Source of the DNA: Gimesia aquarii
GTDB taxonomy: Bacteria; Planctomycetota; Planctomycetia; Planctomycetales; Planctomycetaceae
DNA length: 64,000 bases
Direction of reading: 5' to 3'
Assembly (NCBI RefSeq): GCF_007748175.1
Contig: NZ_CP037422.1
Location: 4,210,327 to 4,274,326, forward strand
The notes beneath the pieces are model-generated. The model was not told where the DNA came from. It ran no database searches and was given only the letters and a program-made list of their open reading frames with translations. Positions 7,946-17,380 of the stretch are shown in pieces; positions within the stretch are counted from its first letter, which is position 1, and each line of letters begins with the position of its first letter. Position numbers and translations under genes: made by a program.

Positions 7946-10900
7946 CTAATTGACAAATAGAAATTCATTGCTGGCAATCAGAATCCGGCACAAGCTCTGC
8001 CAGGTCCGTTGTTCTTTTTCTTCTTCCGACATCTTCAATGATTGCAAGTCCTGCTTGTATTGACTGATATAATTTAACGCCTGATTGATTTCCTTCGCTG
8101 TGGCCGGGCGACTGAATGTCCGCTCATAGATTCGATTAATTTTGGCAGAATCATCCAACTGCGTTTCATGAATAATTTCATCTGCAAAATCTTTCGTATG
8201 CTGCATCATAAAATCGCTATTCATCATAAATAACGCTTGAGGTGCCACAGTCGTATGCGTGCGATCTCCCGAAAGAACGCTCGGATCGGCAAAGTCAAAT
8301 GCCTGCAATACTTCATATAAGGCACTTCGTACGATCGGTAAATAAACAGAGCGACGATTCGTATCATAGACCACAGGGTCAACATTAGCAGTGCTCGTCA
8401 CGTACTTCCGATTTTCGACATTCAACAACGAACCACCCATTTCATTATCGAGTTTTCCACAAACGGCGAGAATTGAATCTCGAATCGCTTCCGCTTCCAA
8501 ACGTCTACGATTCATACGCCAGAGCAATCGGTTTTCAGGGTCGATTTCTGCTAATTGAGGATGATAAGCCGTACTCATCTGGTAAGTGGAAGAGAGCATA
8601 ATTAAACGATGCATTGATTTGATGGACCACTTATTTGCAACAAATTGTACTGCCAACCAATCCAATAATTCTGGATGCGTGGGACGTTCACCAAGTTTTC
8701 CAAAATTGTCGGGCGTTCTGACAAGCCCCTTTCCAAAATGCCAGCGCCAAATACGATTAGCCATTACTCGAGCCGTTAAAGGATGCTTGCCGCTGGTTAA
8801 CCATTGAGCGAGTTTGAGCCGTCCGCTTTGTTGGTCATCGAGGGGAATCTGATCTTCTCCTTCGATAATTCGCAAAAACTGCCGCGGCACTTCTTTGCCG
8901 AGCGTAAAGTGGCTTCCTCGCAGATGTACCTTAATGTTTTCCGGTTTTTGTTCGGATACAGCCATTGCCGTCGGATATTTGGGTAACGCTTTTTCCAAAC
9001 CTTGCTTTGCTTCTCTTTTTTCTGCTAAGACGGTTTTGATTTCTGCAGCAAAATAATTTTCGTGATCCGCGGGTAGAGCAAAAGGTCCATTGGAATCATA
9101 GAGCACTTTGCGAATCGCTTCTCGCTCGACATCGGTTAAAGATGTCGTTCCTTTTTCCGCTTTACTTTTTTGCAGTGTCTGCCATTCTTTTTCAACGTCG
9201 GAGAACAACTCTCCATAAATCTGAGCTGCTTTTGTTAAGCGTTGTTTCTCAGGTAGATCATTAAGTATTTCAAATCGTTGATAATTAGTGCTCAGATTTT
9301 CTGGAGTCTTTCCGGTCCGAACGACTTCGTTCCAGACAAAAAAGGGAGACGATTTGCCCGCTGAATCTTTCGTCAGATAATCGGCCCATTGCATCGTAAC
9401 GCTGTCAATGAGTTTTACTTGAGGCGGAGCCACCTCAGCAATCAGACTCTTGTTTTCATCTGGGACTTTGCGAGGTTGAGAGATCAGGATTTTATCGATA
9501 TGTGGAAAGGGGGTTTTACTCTCAAGATGAACTTTGTTCTTCCCTTGCTCAAATTGAAAAATGCCTTCCATTTTCCATTGTTGGGACTTCGGCAACCAAC
9601 TCCCCGTCACTTCGCCGGCTGCATTATTTTTGACCAATTTGTCGTTGATAGACAACTGAAGCGGACGAGCTGATTGTGCGGCATAACGGATTTCAAACTG
9701 ATACAGGCCGCTATCAGGGACTTCAATTTCATACTCGGCAATATTGGGTAAAGGTCCGTTATTATAAATGACACCAATTCCCTCACCATATCCGGTAAAG
9801 GATTTCTTCACGTTACCCGTCTGATAATCTTCTGCTTCAACAATGATCGCAGAATGGGACGCATAAGCTTCTGGATCATCACCAATCGGTTTTGTGGTTT
9901 TCAATAATTGATCGGCATGTTTTTTGATTTCTCCAGCCAATAAGTAATCGGAAACTCGTTCACGTGCTGAATTCAGTAGCTCGTCATCTGCTTTTTTCAC
10001 AACAGATTGAATCTGAGAATCCAAGTCAGCGATTTGTTTTTGCTTCTGCTTTAGAACATTAATCTCACTGGGACTGGCCAGAATTCGTTCCTGCCAGCGT
10101 GCAACAACCTGGAAGTTTTCCATGGTCTTTGTGCTTTTGAAGATTCCCGCCAGAGAGTAATAATCTTCAATCGGAATAGGATCAAATTTATGTGAATGAC
10201 AGCGCGCACACCCCATGGTAAGCCCCATAAAAGCACGGCCCACGGTATCCAGTTGCTCATCCACAATATCCATTTGCATTTTGGTTTCATCGTCTTCGGC
10301 CAGCATTTTGGCACCGATGGAAAGAAATCCTGTCGCCGTGATCTTCTCAAGCCGACTTTCATCAGTGGTCTGATCAGCCAGGATATCACCCGCCAACTGT
10401 TCCTGCAGGAACTGGTCGAAGGGTTTATCCTTATTAAATGCAGCAATCACATAATCGCGATATCGAAATGCATTGGCATACGCCAGATTTTCATCGAGAC
10501 CATTCGAATCGGCATACCGGGCCACATCAAGCCAATGACGACCCCAGCGTTCGCCGTATCGCGGAGATGCGAGTAAGCGATCAATGACTTTTGCAAATGC
10601 ATCCGGGGAATCGTCTTTGAGAAACTGCTCCACTTCTTCACGCGTTGGTGGCAAACCAATCAAATCAAATGTGGCGCGTCGAATCAGAGTTTGTTTATCC
10701 GCCGGTTTAGCAGGAGAAGCTTTCTCCTGTTCTAATCGCGATAATACAAAGAAATCGATGGGACTTTTGGCCCATCCCCTGTTTTTTACTTTGGGAATTT
10801 CTGGTCGCTTTGGTGACTGAAATGACCAGAATTCTTTCTCTTTCTGACTAAAAAGTGGGCCATCAGATTGGTTCGTTTGCGTATGAACTATCGGTTTTGA

Positions 10901-11296
10901 GTTAGGCCAAACCGCCCCCATCCGAACCCATTCGGTCAAGTCACGAATTTCTTTTTGCGAGAGCTTTTCTTTCGGCGGCATATGCACCTGGCCGCTATGG
11001 TTCACCGCACTAATCAAAAAGCTCTCTTTAGGCTTTCCGATGACGATTGCAGGACCACGATCTCCCCCCTTCAGTAAACCAGACAGGGAATCAACACGCA
11101 AACCGCTCTCAACAGAATCCTCACTGTGGCAGTCGTAACACCGATTAATGAATAACGGTCGGATATGCTTTTCGAAAAACGCCTCTTGTTTGAGATCGGT
11201 ACCCTCAGCTCCAGGCAAAGCCATGGGTGCGAATACCACAGTAAAGAATCCAAAGGCTACTGAAAGCATGCGATTCATTGCAGAAGATCCAAACAT
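7946..11296 (-). CDS. Planctomycete cytochrome PSCyt1-DUF1549-DUF1553 with inserted CBM-like domain
   Basis: A 1116-residue secreted multidomain protein. It has a signal peptide in the first 30 residues. A PSCyt1 domain with heme motif CYDCH near residue 53 follows, with HMPPKEKLSQKEI, the usual cytochrome Met region. DUF1549 starts about residue 180 (SPIDFFVLSRLEQ, LIGLPPTREE, ERWGRHWLDVARYADSNG) and contains a second heme motif, CARCH in GCARCHSHKFDPI. Residues about 480-610 look like a carbohydrate-binding module of the CBM6/35 kind (VEAEDY, GLYQFEIRYAAQSARPLQLSIN, IDKILISQP). DUF1553 (residues about 820-1100) begins at LAQWLTSGKHPLTARVMANRIW. Electron transfer coupled to glycan oxidation outside the cytoplasm is a reasonable guess. 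Its partner gene is the DUF1501 gene just downstream. Confidence 0.88.
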   Translation of the reverse strand: MFGSSAMNRMLSVAFGFFTVVFAPMALPGAEGTDLKQEAFFEKHIRPLFINRCYDCHSEDSVESGLRVDSLSGLLKGGDRGPAIVIGKPKESFLISAVNHSGQVHMPPKEKLSQKEIRDLTEWVRMGAVWPNSKPIVHTQTNQSDGPLFSQKEKEFWSFQSPKRPEIPKVKNRGWAKSPIDFFVLSRLEQEKASPAKPADKQTLIRRATFDLIGLPPTREEVEQFLKDDSPDAFAKVIDRLLASPRYGERWGRHWLDVARYADSNGLDENLAYANAFRYRDYVIAAFNKDKPFDQFLQEQLAGDILADQTTDESRLEKITATGFLSIGAKMLAEDDETKMQMDIVDEQLDTVGRAFMGLTMGCARCHSHKFDPIPIEDYYSLAGIFKSTKTMENFQVVARWQERILASPSEINVLKQKQKQIADLDSQIQSVVKKADDELLNSARERVSDYLLAGEIKKHADQLLKTTKPIGDDPEAYASHSAIIVEAEDYQTGNVKKSFTGYGEGIGVIYNNGPLPNIAEYEIEVPDSGLYQFEIRYAAQSARPLQLSINDKLVKNNAAGEVTGSWLPKSQQWKMEGIFQFEQGKNKVHLESKTPFPHIDKILISQPRKVPDENKSLIAEVAPPQVKLIDSVTMQWADYLTKDSAGKSSPFFVWNEVVRTGKTPENLSTNYQRFEILNDLPEKQRLTKAAQIYGELFSDVEKEWQTLQKSKAEKGTTSLTDVEREAIRKVLYDSNGPFALPADHENYFAAEIKTVLAEKREAKQGLEKALPKYPTAMAVSEQKPENIKVHLRGSHFTLGKEVPRQFLRIIEGEDQIPLDDQQSGRLKLAQWLTSGKHPLTARVMANRIWRWHFGKGLVRTPDNFGKLGERPTHPELLDWLAVQFVANKWSIKSMHRLIMLSSTYQMSTAYHPQLAEIDPENRLLWRMNRRRLEAEAIRDSILAVCGKLDNEMGGSLLNVENRKYVTSTANVDPVVYDTNRRSVYLPIVRSALYEVLQAFDFADPSVLSGDRTHTTVAPQALFMMNSDFMMQHTKDFADEIIHETQLDDSAKINRIYERTFSRPATAKEINQALNYISQYKQDLQSLKMSEEEKEQRTWQSLCRILIASNEFLFVN

Positions 11297-11392
11297 CTAT
11301 TTATTTTAATCTGAATTACCTGAGCATATCCATTATCTTAAGGACTGGAAAGCCCTTAGACTTGCCCAAAACAACCTCCATTCAACGATTAT

Positions 11393-11408
11393 ATATTATA
11401 TATAATAT
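11393..11408. promoter_or_regulatory. AT-rich perfect 16-bp palindrome in divergent spacer
   Basis: ATATTATATATAATAT is a perfect palindrome between the minus-strand cytochrome gene (start 11296) and the plus-strand DinB-like gene. It could be an operator or a -10 region, but pure A/T palindromes arise by chance easily, so support is weak. Confidence 0.25.
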
Positions 11409-11599
11409 GAACTACTAGGTAAAATCAACTCTAGATGAGAGAATCTGGCTCACTTTTTACATAATAAATCAGAGTACTCACAGGACATCAAAATAAGCTC
11501 CAAACAATGTGATCATTTCATCAGATTCCTCATGAGATCGGTTTAGTCAAATTGAACGTTCTTGAAAGAGGAATTTGTTTCGCTTTACGGAACCAGATT

Positions 11600-12091
11600 A
11601 TGCATCACCCACAAATTCAAATGTTACTAGATATCACCGGCCAGGCCTTTAGCAAAAAATCATGGCATGGTGCTAATCTGCGCGGGTCAATTCGTGGGCT
11701 CTCCCTCTCCCAGGTCCAATGGCGCCCGCAACCAGAGCGACATACAATCTGGGAACACGTTTTACATGCCGCTTATTGGAAATACACAGTTCGCCGTAGA
11801 CTGTTAAACGAAAAGAAAGGCTCGTTTCCTCGGAAAGGGTCAGACTGGTTCACGCCAGAAGATCTCTCTGAAAAGGGCTGGAAACAAGATGTCGCCCTGC
11901 TGGTCGAAATTCACGTGTCTCTCCAAAAAGCAATCGAAGCGCTTCCCGTCAAAAAACTGAATCAGTTTGTCGCCGGCAGCAAGAGCACCACTTTTTTTGA
12001 GCTTATCTCAGGCATCGCCGCGCATGATGTCTACCATACGGGACAAATACAACTACTCAAAAAACTGTATCATTCAGATCAATCTAACTAA
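11600..12091 (+). CDS. DinB-family (DUF664-like) four-helix protein
   Basis: A protein of about 163 residues from the ATG at 11600; a TTG at 11552 would add 16 residues. Neither has a strong ribosome site. The helical layout and histidines match DinB-like metal-binding proteins: WEHVLHAAYWKY near residue 55 and HDVYHTGQIQLLK near the C-terminus supply the usual His ligands. DinB-like proteins include metal-dependent thiol transferases and stress-induced proteins of unknown activity. The gene stands alone between divergent and convergent neighbours, ending 21 nt before the pheT stop codon. Function beyond the fold is not assigned. Confidence 0.65.
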   Translation: MHHPQIQMLLDITGQAFSKKSWHGANLRGSIRGLSLSQVQWRPQPERHTIWEHVLHAAYWKYTVRRRLLNEKKGSFPRKGSDWFTPEDLSEKGWKQDVALLVEIHVSLQKAIEALPVKKLNQFVAGSKSTTFFELISGIAAHDVYHTGQIQLLKKLYHSDQSN

Positions 12092-12112
12092 CTGAAGAAA
12101 CAGCTTTCTCAG

Positions 12113-14569
12113 TTATCGTTGAACGGCTCCATGCTCCGAATGGAGTTGCTTAACAACATAGTCCATCAGTTGCTGTGCCTCGCCGGATGTTAGAGAATAT
12201 GTGTCATCGCGGAACAGCATGCGAATCGTCAAGCTCATCGCGCCGTCCCCTACACTTTCACCGACAAAGGTATCAATACAGATAACCCTCTCAAGCTTCG
12301 GCTGCAAATCAACGGCTGATTCCATTTCTTTTCGCGGCTCAACTTCCAGACTCTCTACAGCAGATGCAAACGCGTTTTCAAGCGATTTTTCAATTTCAGC
12401 ATATCGTAAATCAATGGGAACCACGATCGAAATATCGCGGGCAATCACCTGAGTCCGTGCTAAACCGGCAAACATTTTGGCTGGCGATTTAATTCGGTTG
12501 AGTGCGGATATATCTAATTCGAATCCATAAAGTGGAACGCGCGCACGATCTTTCATGCCTAAGACATTTAAGTCGATTCGTCCCAGTGCACCAATTCGCT
12601 GATCACCGTGCTTCAGCGCTGCGAATTCTTCACCACGGTATCCGTGAGCAGGCTCATCACCCTCAAATGTGATTTCATCCACACTCATCTGAGCAAGCAG
12701 GTTTTGAACAAGCCCTTTTGCTCGTAGGAAATCGATTTCTTTTTCAGAAGCGATCCAGGCAGAATCATTCACAACTCCGCCCAATACTCCACCAATCATC
12801 CAACGTTCATCGATGTCATCCTGGTTCTGCCGAAATGTGCGGTCGATTTCGAAGAAACGGAAATTGCTGGCACCGCGACGTGCGTTCCGTTCCACAACTT
12901 CAACCAGACTTCCCACCAGACTTTGTCGCAGTGAAGTCATCTCCTTGGAAATCGGATTCTGAACCTGAATCCGTTCGCCCTGCCATTGACTGAATGATAA
13001 AGCGAGTTTCTCCGTTGTAAGGGGAGGCGTACGACATTCCAGAAAACCATTGCTGTTGAGAAAAGTCGCAATACTTGTTCTGAGATTATCCGTCTCAGAA
13101 ATCCGGCCTTTGGTTGTTGTCGCGATCATCGGCTTCATATCAATGCTGTCATATCGCAACATGCGAGCAACATCTTCAGCTAAAACGACCTCGTTATTGA
13201 CATCAACACGCCAGGTTGGAACAGAAATCGTAAGATCACTATCATGCGTCATCTCCAGCTTGGAAAGACACTCCTTGATCTGATCATCGCTGATCTCCGC
13301 CCCCAATATCTTGGAAAGTCGCCCGGAATCCAAAGTGAATTTCGTCTGTTCTCGCTCAGTGGGATAACAGTCGGTTACGTTCGAAGCAGGTTTTGCATTG
13401 GAAAGCTCCGAATCCTGCAACAACTGCGCGGCTCGGTTGAAGGCCCCACTCAACATGCCATTCGGGTCTGTTCCCCGTTCGAACCGGTAGGAAGAATCGG
13501 TACTGATGCGGAGCTTCCGGGAGGACGTTCGAATACAAACCGGATCAAAACAGGCTGCTTCCAGCAAAATTCGTTTCGATTCGGTCGTCGTCTGGGAATC
13601 CCAGCCACCCATAATCCCCGCTAGCGCAATGGGCTTCTCCGCATCAGCAATGACCAGCGGTTGATGCGTGCCGTCCACTTCGGCTTCATCCAGCAGCTTC
13701 AGTTTCTCTGTTTTCCGAATTCGACGGACTTCAATCCGATTCCCCTTTAATGAATCAAAGTCGAACGCATGTAAAGGCTGTCCCCATTCGAGCATTACAA
13801 AATTCGTGATATCCACGACATTATTAATCGGACGCAAACCCGCCGTCTGGAGACGGCTCTGCATCCAGTGTGGTGAAGTGCGGATCTGAACGTTATCAAA
13901 CACCTGACAGGTATACCGGGAACAAAGCGTTTCATCTGCGATTTCGACAGCGACGGACTCTGTCTGATTCTCAGCAGGGCTAATGACACGCTCGCTGGGA
14001 TACTTCAGTTTCATATCGAGCACTGCTGCCACTTCACGGGCAATACCAATCATTCCCAGACAGTCCGGTCGATTCGGCAAGACGGCCACTTCGACCAATG
14101 ATTCCTGAAACGGTGAGACGGCTGGCAGACTCTCACCGAGAGTCGCTTCATCTTGAAAGACCTGTAAGCCATCTGATTTTGCAATCATTCCCAATTCACC
14201 ATCCAGGCAGATCATCCCTTCAGAGCGAACGCCTTTGAACTTCCCTTCTGAGATCAAAGCACCAGTAGGCAGCTTGGTGCCGGCAACCGCAACAGGGACT
14301 CCCCAGCCAACTTCGACGGGATGCGCGGTAGCACACACGATGGTAATCAGTTTGCCTTTTTCGATTTCAACCTGACATTCAAAGTAATTGCCTGCTTCGT
14401 CTAATGGCTGTTTTTCCCGAATAAAACCAATCCGAATTGGTTCCAGTGCATGCGAGAGGTCATGTTCTTCTTCGATTTCCAAACCAACCGTCATGAATGC
14501 ATCAAGCAGTTCGCTCTCTTTGCAATCTTCAGTCAGATAATCGCGCAACCAACCAGTATTTATTTGCAT
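12113..14569 (-). CDS. pheT: Phenylalanyl-tRNA synthetase beta subunit
   Basis: An 818-residue protein of usual bacterial PheT length. In order: N-terminal tRNA-binding OB-like domain (FECQVEIEKGKL, residues about 40-150, GVRSEGMICLDGELG), B3/B4 editing domain (LNNV-type motif RPINNVVDITNFVMLEWGQPLHAFD near 240), B5 domain, the catalytic-like core (RFFEIDRTFR near 580) and the C-terminal FDX-ACB anticodon-binding domain (ARDISIVVP to LTSGEAQQLMDYV, residues about 705-810). It forms the alpha2-beta2 enzyme with PheS and charges tRNA-Phe in the cytoplasm. It starts 54 nt after the pheS stop, forming the normal pheST operon. Confidence 0.97.
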   Translation of the reverse strand: MQINTGWLRDYLTEDCKESELLDAFMTVGLEIEEEHDLSHALEPIRIGFIREKQPLDEAGNYFECQVEIEKGKLITIVCATAHPVEVGWGVPVAVAGTKLPTGALISEGKFKGVRSEGMICLDGELGMIAKSDGLQVFQDEATLGESLPAVSPFQESLVEVAVLPNRPDCLGMIGIAREVAAVLDMKLKYPSERVISPAENQTESVAVEIADETLCSRYTCQVFDNVQIRTSPHWMQSRLQTAGLRPINNVVDITNFVMLEWGQPLHAFDFDSLKGNRIEVRRIRKTEKLKLLDEAEVDGTHQPLVIADAEKPIALAGIMGGWDSQTTTESKRILLEAACFDPVCIRTSSRKLRISTDSSYRFERGTDPNGMLSGAFNRAAQLLQDSELSNAKPASNVTDCYPTEREQTKFTLDSGRLSKILGAEISDDQIKECLSKLEMTHDSDLTISVPTWRVDVNNEVVLAEDVARMLRYDSIDMKPMIATTTKGRISETDNLRTSIATFLNSNGFLECRTPPLTTEKLALSFSQWQGERIQVQNPISKEMTSLRQSLVGSLVEVVERNARRGASNFRFFEIDRTFRQNQDDIDERWMIGGVLGGVVNDSAWIASEKEIDFLRAKGLVQNLLAQMSVDEITFEGDEPAHGYRGEEFAALKHGDQRIGALGRIDLNVLGMKDRARVPLYGFELDISALNRIKSPAKMFAGLARTQVIARDISIVVPIDLRYAEIEKSLENAFASAVESLEVEPRKEMESAVDLQPKLERVICIDTFVGESVGDGAMSLTIRMLFRDDTYSLTSGEAQQLMDYVVKQLHSEHGAVQR

Positions 14570-14623
14570 CTTACTCTCTTCTCTGCCAGAAAAATTGTGT
14601 CAGTTTTTACAAGGAAATGGAGT

Positions 14624-15607
14624 TTAAAACTGACGCAAAAACGCTTCTTCATTTTCATACATCAACCGGATATCACTAATTCCGTGTCGAATCATCGCCA
14701 TGCGATCCAGTCCTAATCCAAAGGCAAAACCCTGCCACTTTTCAGAGTCCACACCGCCGGCTTGCAGCACTTCGGGTCGAATCATGCCCGCTCCCAAAAT
14801 TTCGAGCCATTTACCGTTAAACATCACGTCCACTTCCGCACTGGGTGTTGTGAACGGGAAGTAACTGGGACGGAAACGGAGTTGGACATCTTCGCCGAAC
14901 AAAGCGCTGGCTAATTGATACAACACCCATTTCAAATCTGCAAAACTGATATTCTCATCGATGGCGATCACATCGAGTTGATGGAAAATAGGAAAATGAG
15001 AGGCGTCAATTTCATCACGCCGATAACAACGTCCGGATGTCATCGCCCGCAAGGGAGGCGGACCGAATTCCTTCATCGCCCGTGTTTGAAACGCTGACGT
15101 ATGCGTCCGTAACACGTTCCCTTTTGTAGTATAAAACGAATCGTGCATATCACGCGCCGGGTGCCAGTCGGGTGTGTTCAACGCGTCGAAATTATAAAAT
15201 TCCGTTTCGACTTCAGGATAATCATCGTAACGAAAACCCAAGCCGATCAGAATGGACTTTACCTCTTCCATCGTCGTTGCCAGTGGATGACGATGCCCTG
15301 GCAAGGCACGTACGCCGGGAAGTGTTACATCAATGGCTTCAATGTCAGGCCCTGAGTTTTCACTCTCTTCCAGTTGTGATTTTTTCTCAGCCAATGCGGT
15401 CTGAATACTCTGTTTAATGCCGTTGAGAACTTTTCCAAACTCGCGTTTTTCCTCAGGCGACAACGACTTCAACTGTGCTTGCAGGGATTTCAGTTTCCCC
15501 TTCTTACCCAGATATTGGACGCGCACTTCATCCAATTCTGCAAGAGATTGTGCTCCCGCAATGCCTGCCATTGCTTCTTCAACCAGCGCGTCATTGTTGT
15601 CCGACAT
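14624..15607 (-). CDS. pheS: Phenylalanyl-tRNA synthetase alpha subunit
   Basis: A 327-residue protein. The N-terminal coiled-coil for tRNA contact covers residues about 1-85 (LDEVRVQYLGKKGKLKSLQAQLK). Catalytic class II motifs follow: GHRHPLATTMEEVKSI near 105, motif 2 GRCYRRDEIDASH near 190, and motif 3 AFGLGLDRMAMI near 300. The alanine in FAFGLG is the residue that normally limits the Phe pocket. It is the catalytic partner of PheT encoded just downstream. I looked for a Phe-rich leader peptide of the enteric attenuation type and saw none. Confidence 0.97.
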   Translation of the reverse strand: MSDNNDALVEEAMAGIAGAQSLAELDEVRVQYLGKKGKLKSLQAQLKSLSPEEKREFGKVLNGIKQSIQTALAEKKSQLEESENSGPDIEAIDVTLPGVRALPGHRHPLATTMEEVKSILIGLGFRYDDYPEVETEFYNFDALNTPDWHPARDMHDSFYTTKGNVLRTHTSAFQTRAMKEFGPPPLRAMTSGRCYRRDEIDASHFPIFHQLDVIAIDENISFADLKWVLYQLASALFGEDVQLRFRPSYFPFTTPSAEVDVMFNGKWLEILGAGMIRPEVLQAGGVDSEKWQGFAFGLGLDRMAMIRHGISDIRLMYENEEAFLRQF

Positions 15608-15948
15608 TTTGATTCTTCAGATTCTGGAATTTCTGTGTGATAGTATTTTGGTACTTTAAAGACCACTAACTCGCTCATATCTCATGAATTCACAACGAGT
15701 TGCGCACAAAAAAAGCACTGAGACGAGGATTGTAACTATTCCGTCAAAATTCTGCAACCACCCTTAAATTCAAGGGATTTATGATTCATCGAAAGACTCA
15801 GCTGTGACTGTGCTTAGCAACAACAACCAGTTCACATCGATCAGTAGCATCGCCATAGATTAAGACAAAAAAGAGTGGGCCGGGTTCCCCTTTATAATGC
15901 CATGTCCCTTACCCTATGGATCGGATTTTAGGGACCTGCATGGGTGGA
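15608..15948. other. Spacer upstream of pheS
   Basis: This 341-nt stretch lies between the end of the second DUF1501 gene and the pheS start. It must hold the pheS promoter on the minus strand. On that strand a TTGACG (complement of 15752-15757 region) is visible but without a good -10 at standard spacing, and a run of seven T follows further on. No convincing leader peptide, T-box-like structure or ORF was seen. Confidence 0.4.
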
Positions 15949-17358
15949 TCAACTGGAGATAATATCAGTCACCACTTCACCATAGACATCAGTCAGACGG
16001 AAATCGCGACCCGCATAGCGATAGGTCAGTTTCTTATGATCCATACCCATCAGATGCAGTAGCGTGGCATGCAAATCATGAATATGTACTTTATCGCGTG
16101 CGGCATAGTAACCGTATTCATCGGTGGCGCCATGCACGTGGCCACGTTTCACCCCCGCTCCCGCTAACCACATGCTATAGCCTTGTGGGTTATGATCGCG
16201 ACCATTTTTCCCTTGTGCGATTGGCGTGCGTCCGAATTCGCCACCCCACACCACAAGCGTGTCTTCCAATAGACCCCGCTGTTTCAAATCGGTTAACAGA
16301 CCGGCAATCGGTTTATCCACCATCTGAGAATTGCGTTCGTGGCCCGCTTTCAATCCGCTGTGTTGATCCCATTTGTTGTTCCCCAACGCCACTTCAATAT
16401 AGCGCACACCCGCTTCTGCAAAGCGGCGAGCCATCAGACATTGACGACCAAAGTTTTCTGTGGACTTCTCATGGATGCCATACAACTCGTGAGTCTCTTT
16501 TGTTTCAGAAGATAAATCCATCAAAGTCGGAACATTTGATTGCATCTTGAAAGCCAACTCATAGGAATTGATCACCCCTTCGATCTCATTGTCAACTTGC
16601 ACTTTTTCCAGGTGTCTCCTGTTGATCGCTCGCAATAAACCAAGCTGTTTTCGTTGTTGTTCTTCTGAAGCAGAGTGATTGGTGAGAAAGCGAATCCGCG
16701 CCTCTTTCGCAGCCGTATCAGCATCACCAATTGCCGTTCCCTGATAGGCGGCTGGCAAAAACGCACTCCCATAATTCCGAACCCCACCATGCCCCCGCGA
16801 AGGGCAAATCGAAATGAAGCCGGGCAAATTATTATTTTCCGTCCCCAGACCATACACCATCCAGGAACCAACCGAAGGACGCACGAGACTGTCCGAACCA
16901 GTATGCAGTTTCATCACTGCCTGCCCGTGCGATTGGCCATTGGTATGCATGGAATTGATCACACACAAATCATCGGCATGACCGGCGACATTTTCAAACA
17001 GTTCAGATATCCAAAGTCCACTTTCCCCGCGCTGTTTGAATTTCCAGGGAGACTTCATCAATCGTAAATTTTCCTGTGATGATTTCTCGATGTTCTTGGC
17101 CGCTTTGAACGGCAGTCGTTTGCCATCTTCTTTGTTCAAACGAGGTTTGTAATCGAATGTATCCACATGGCTGGGACCGCCATGCATAAACAGAAAGATC
17201 ACACGTTTGGCGCGTGGCTCAAAGTGAGGTTTCTTCTCCAGCAAAGGAGACCGTGATTTCATCGCCGCTTCAGAACTGAGACCCGCCAGCGCGAGATAAC
17301 CAAAGCCACAAGCGGATGACTTCAACATTTGCCGACGGGAAGGTTGGAACGGTTCCAT
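15949..17358 (-). CDS. DUF1501 protein, Tat-exported (second copy)
   Basis: A 469-residue paralogue of the protein at 6479-7906. The Tat-like signal [21 protein letters not shown] is at residues 7-27. Conserved DUF1501 segments are all present: [70 protein letters not shown] and [21 protein letters not shown]. It lies 22 nt after the stop of the second cytochrome gene, so translation is probably coupled. The family function is unknown; fold resemblance to sulfatase-like phosphohydrolases is established only at family level. Confidence 0.88.
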   Translation of the reverse strand: MEPFQPSRRQMLKSSACGFGYLALAGLSSEAAMKSRSPLLEKKPHFEPRAKRVIFLFMHGGPSHVDTFDYKPRLNKEDGKRLPFKAAKNIEKSSQENLRLMKSPWKFKQRGESGLWISELFENVAGHADDLCVINSMHTNGQSHGQAVMKLHTGSDSLVRPSVGSWMVYGLGTENNNLPGFISICPSRGHGGVRNYGSAFLPAAYQGTAIGDADTAAKEARIRFLTNHSASEEQQRKQLGLLRAINRRHLEKVQVDNEIEGVINSYELAFKMQSNVPTLMDLSSETKETHELYGIHEKSTENFGRQCLMARRFAEAGVRYIEVALGNNKWDQHSGLKAGHERNSQMVDKPIAGLLTDLKQRGLLEDTLVVWGGEFGRTPIAQGKNGRDHNPQGYSMWLAGAGVKRGHVHGATDEYGYYAARDKVHIHDLHATLLHLMGMDHKKLTYRYAGRDFRLTDVYGEVVTDIISS

Positions 17359-17380
17359 AACAAATCAATCTGATTAAAAA

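Noticed and set aside
11393..11408. AT palindrome as a firm operator
   Set aside because: Only A and T, so chance occurrence is likely; listed with low confidence and not used as a finding.
15608..15760. Phe attenuation leader upstream of pheS
   Set aside because: Short frames there (for example MSELVVFKVPKYYH) are not Phe-rich and overlap pheS; no alternative hairpins of attenuator type were seen.
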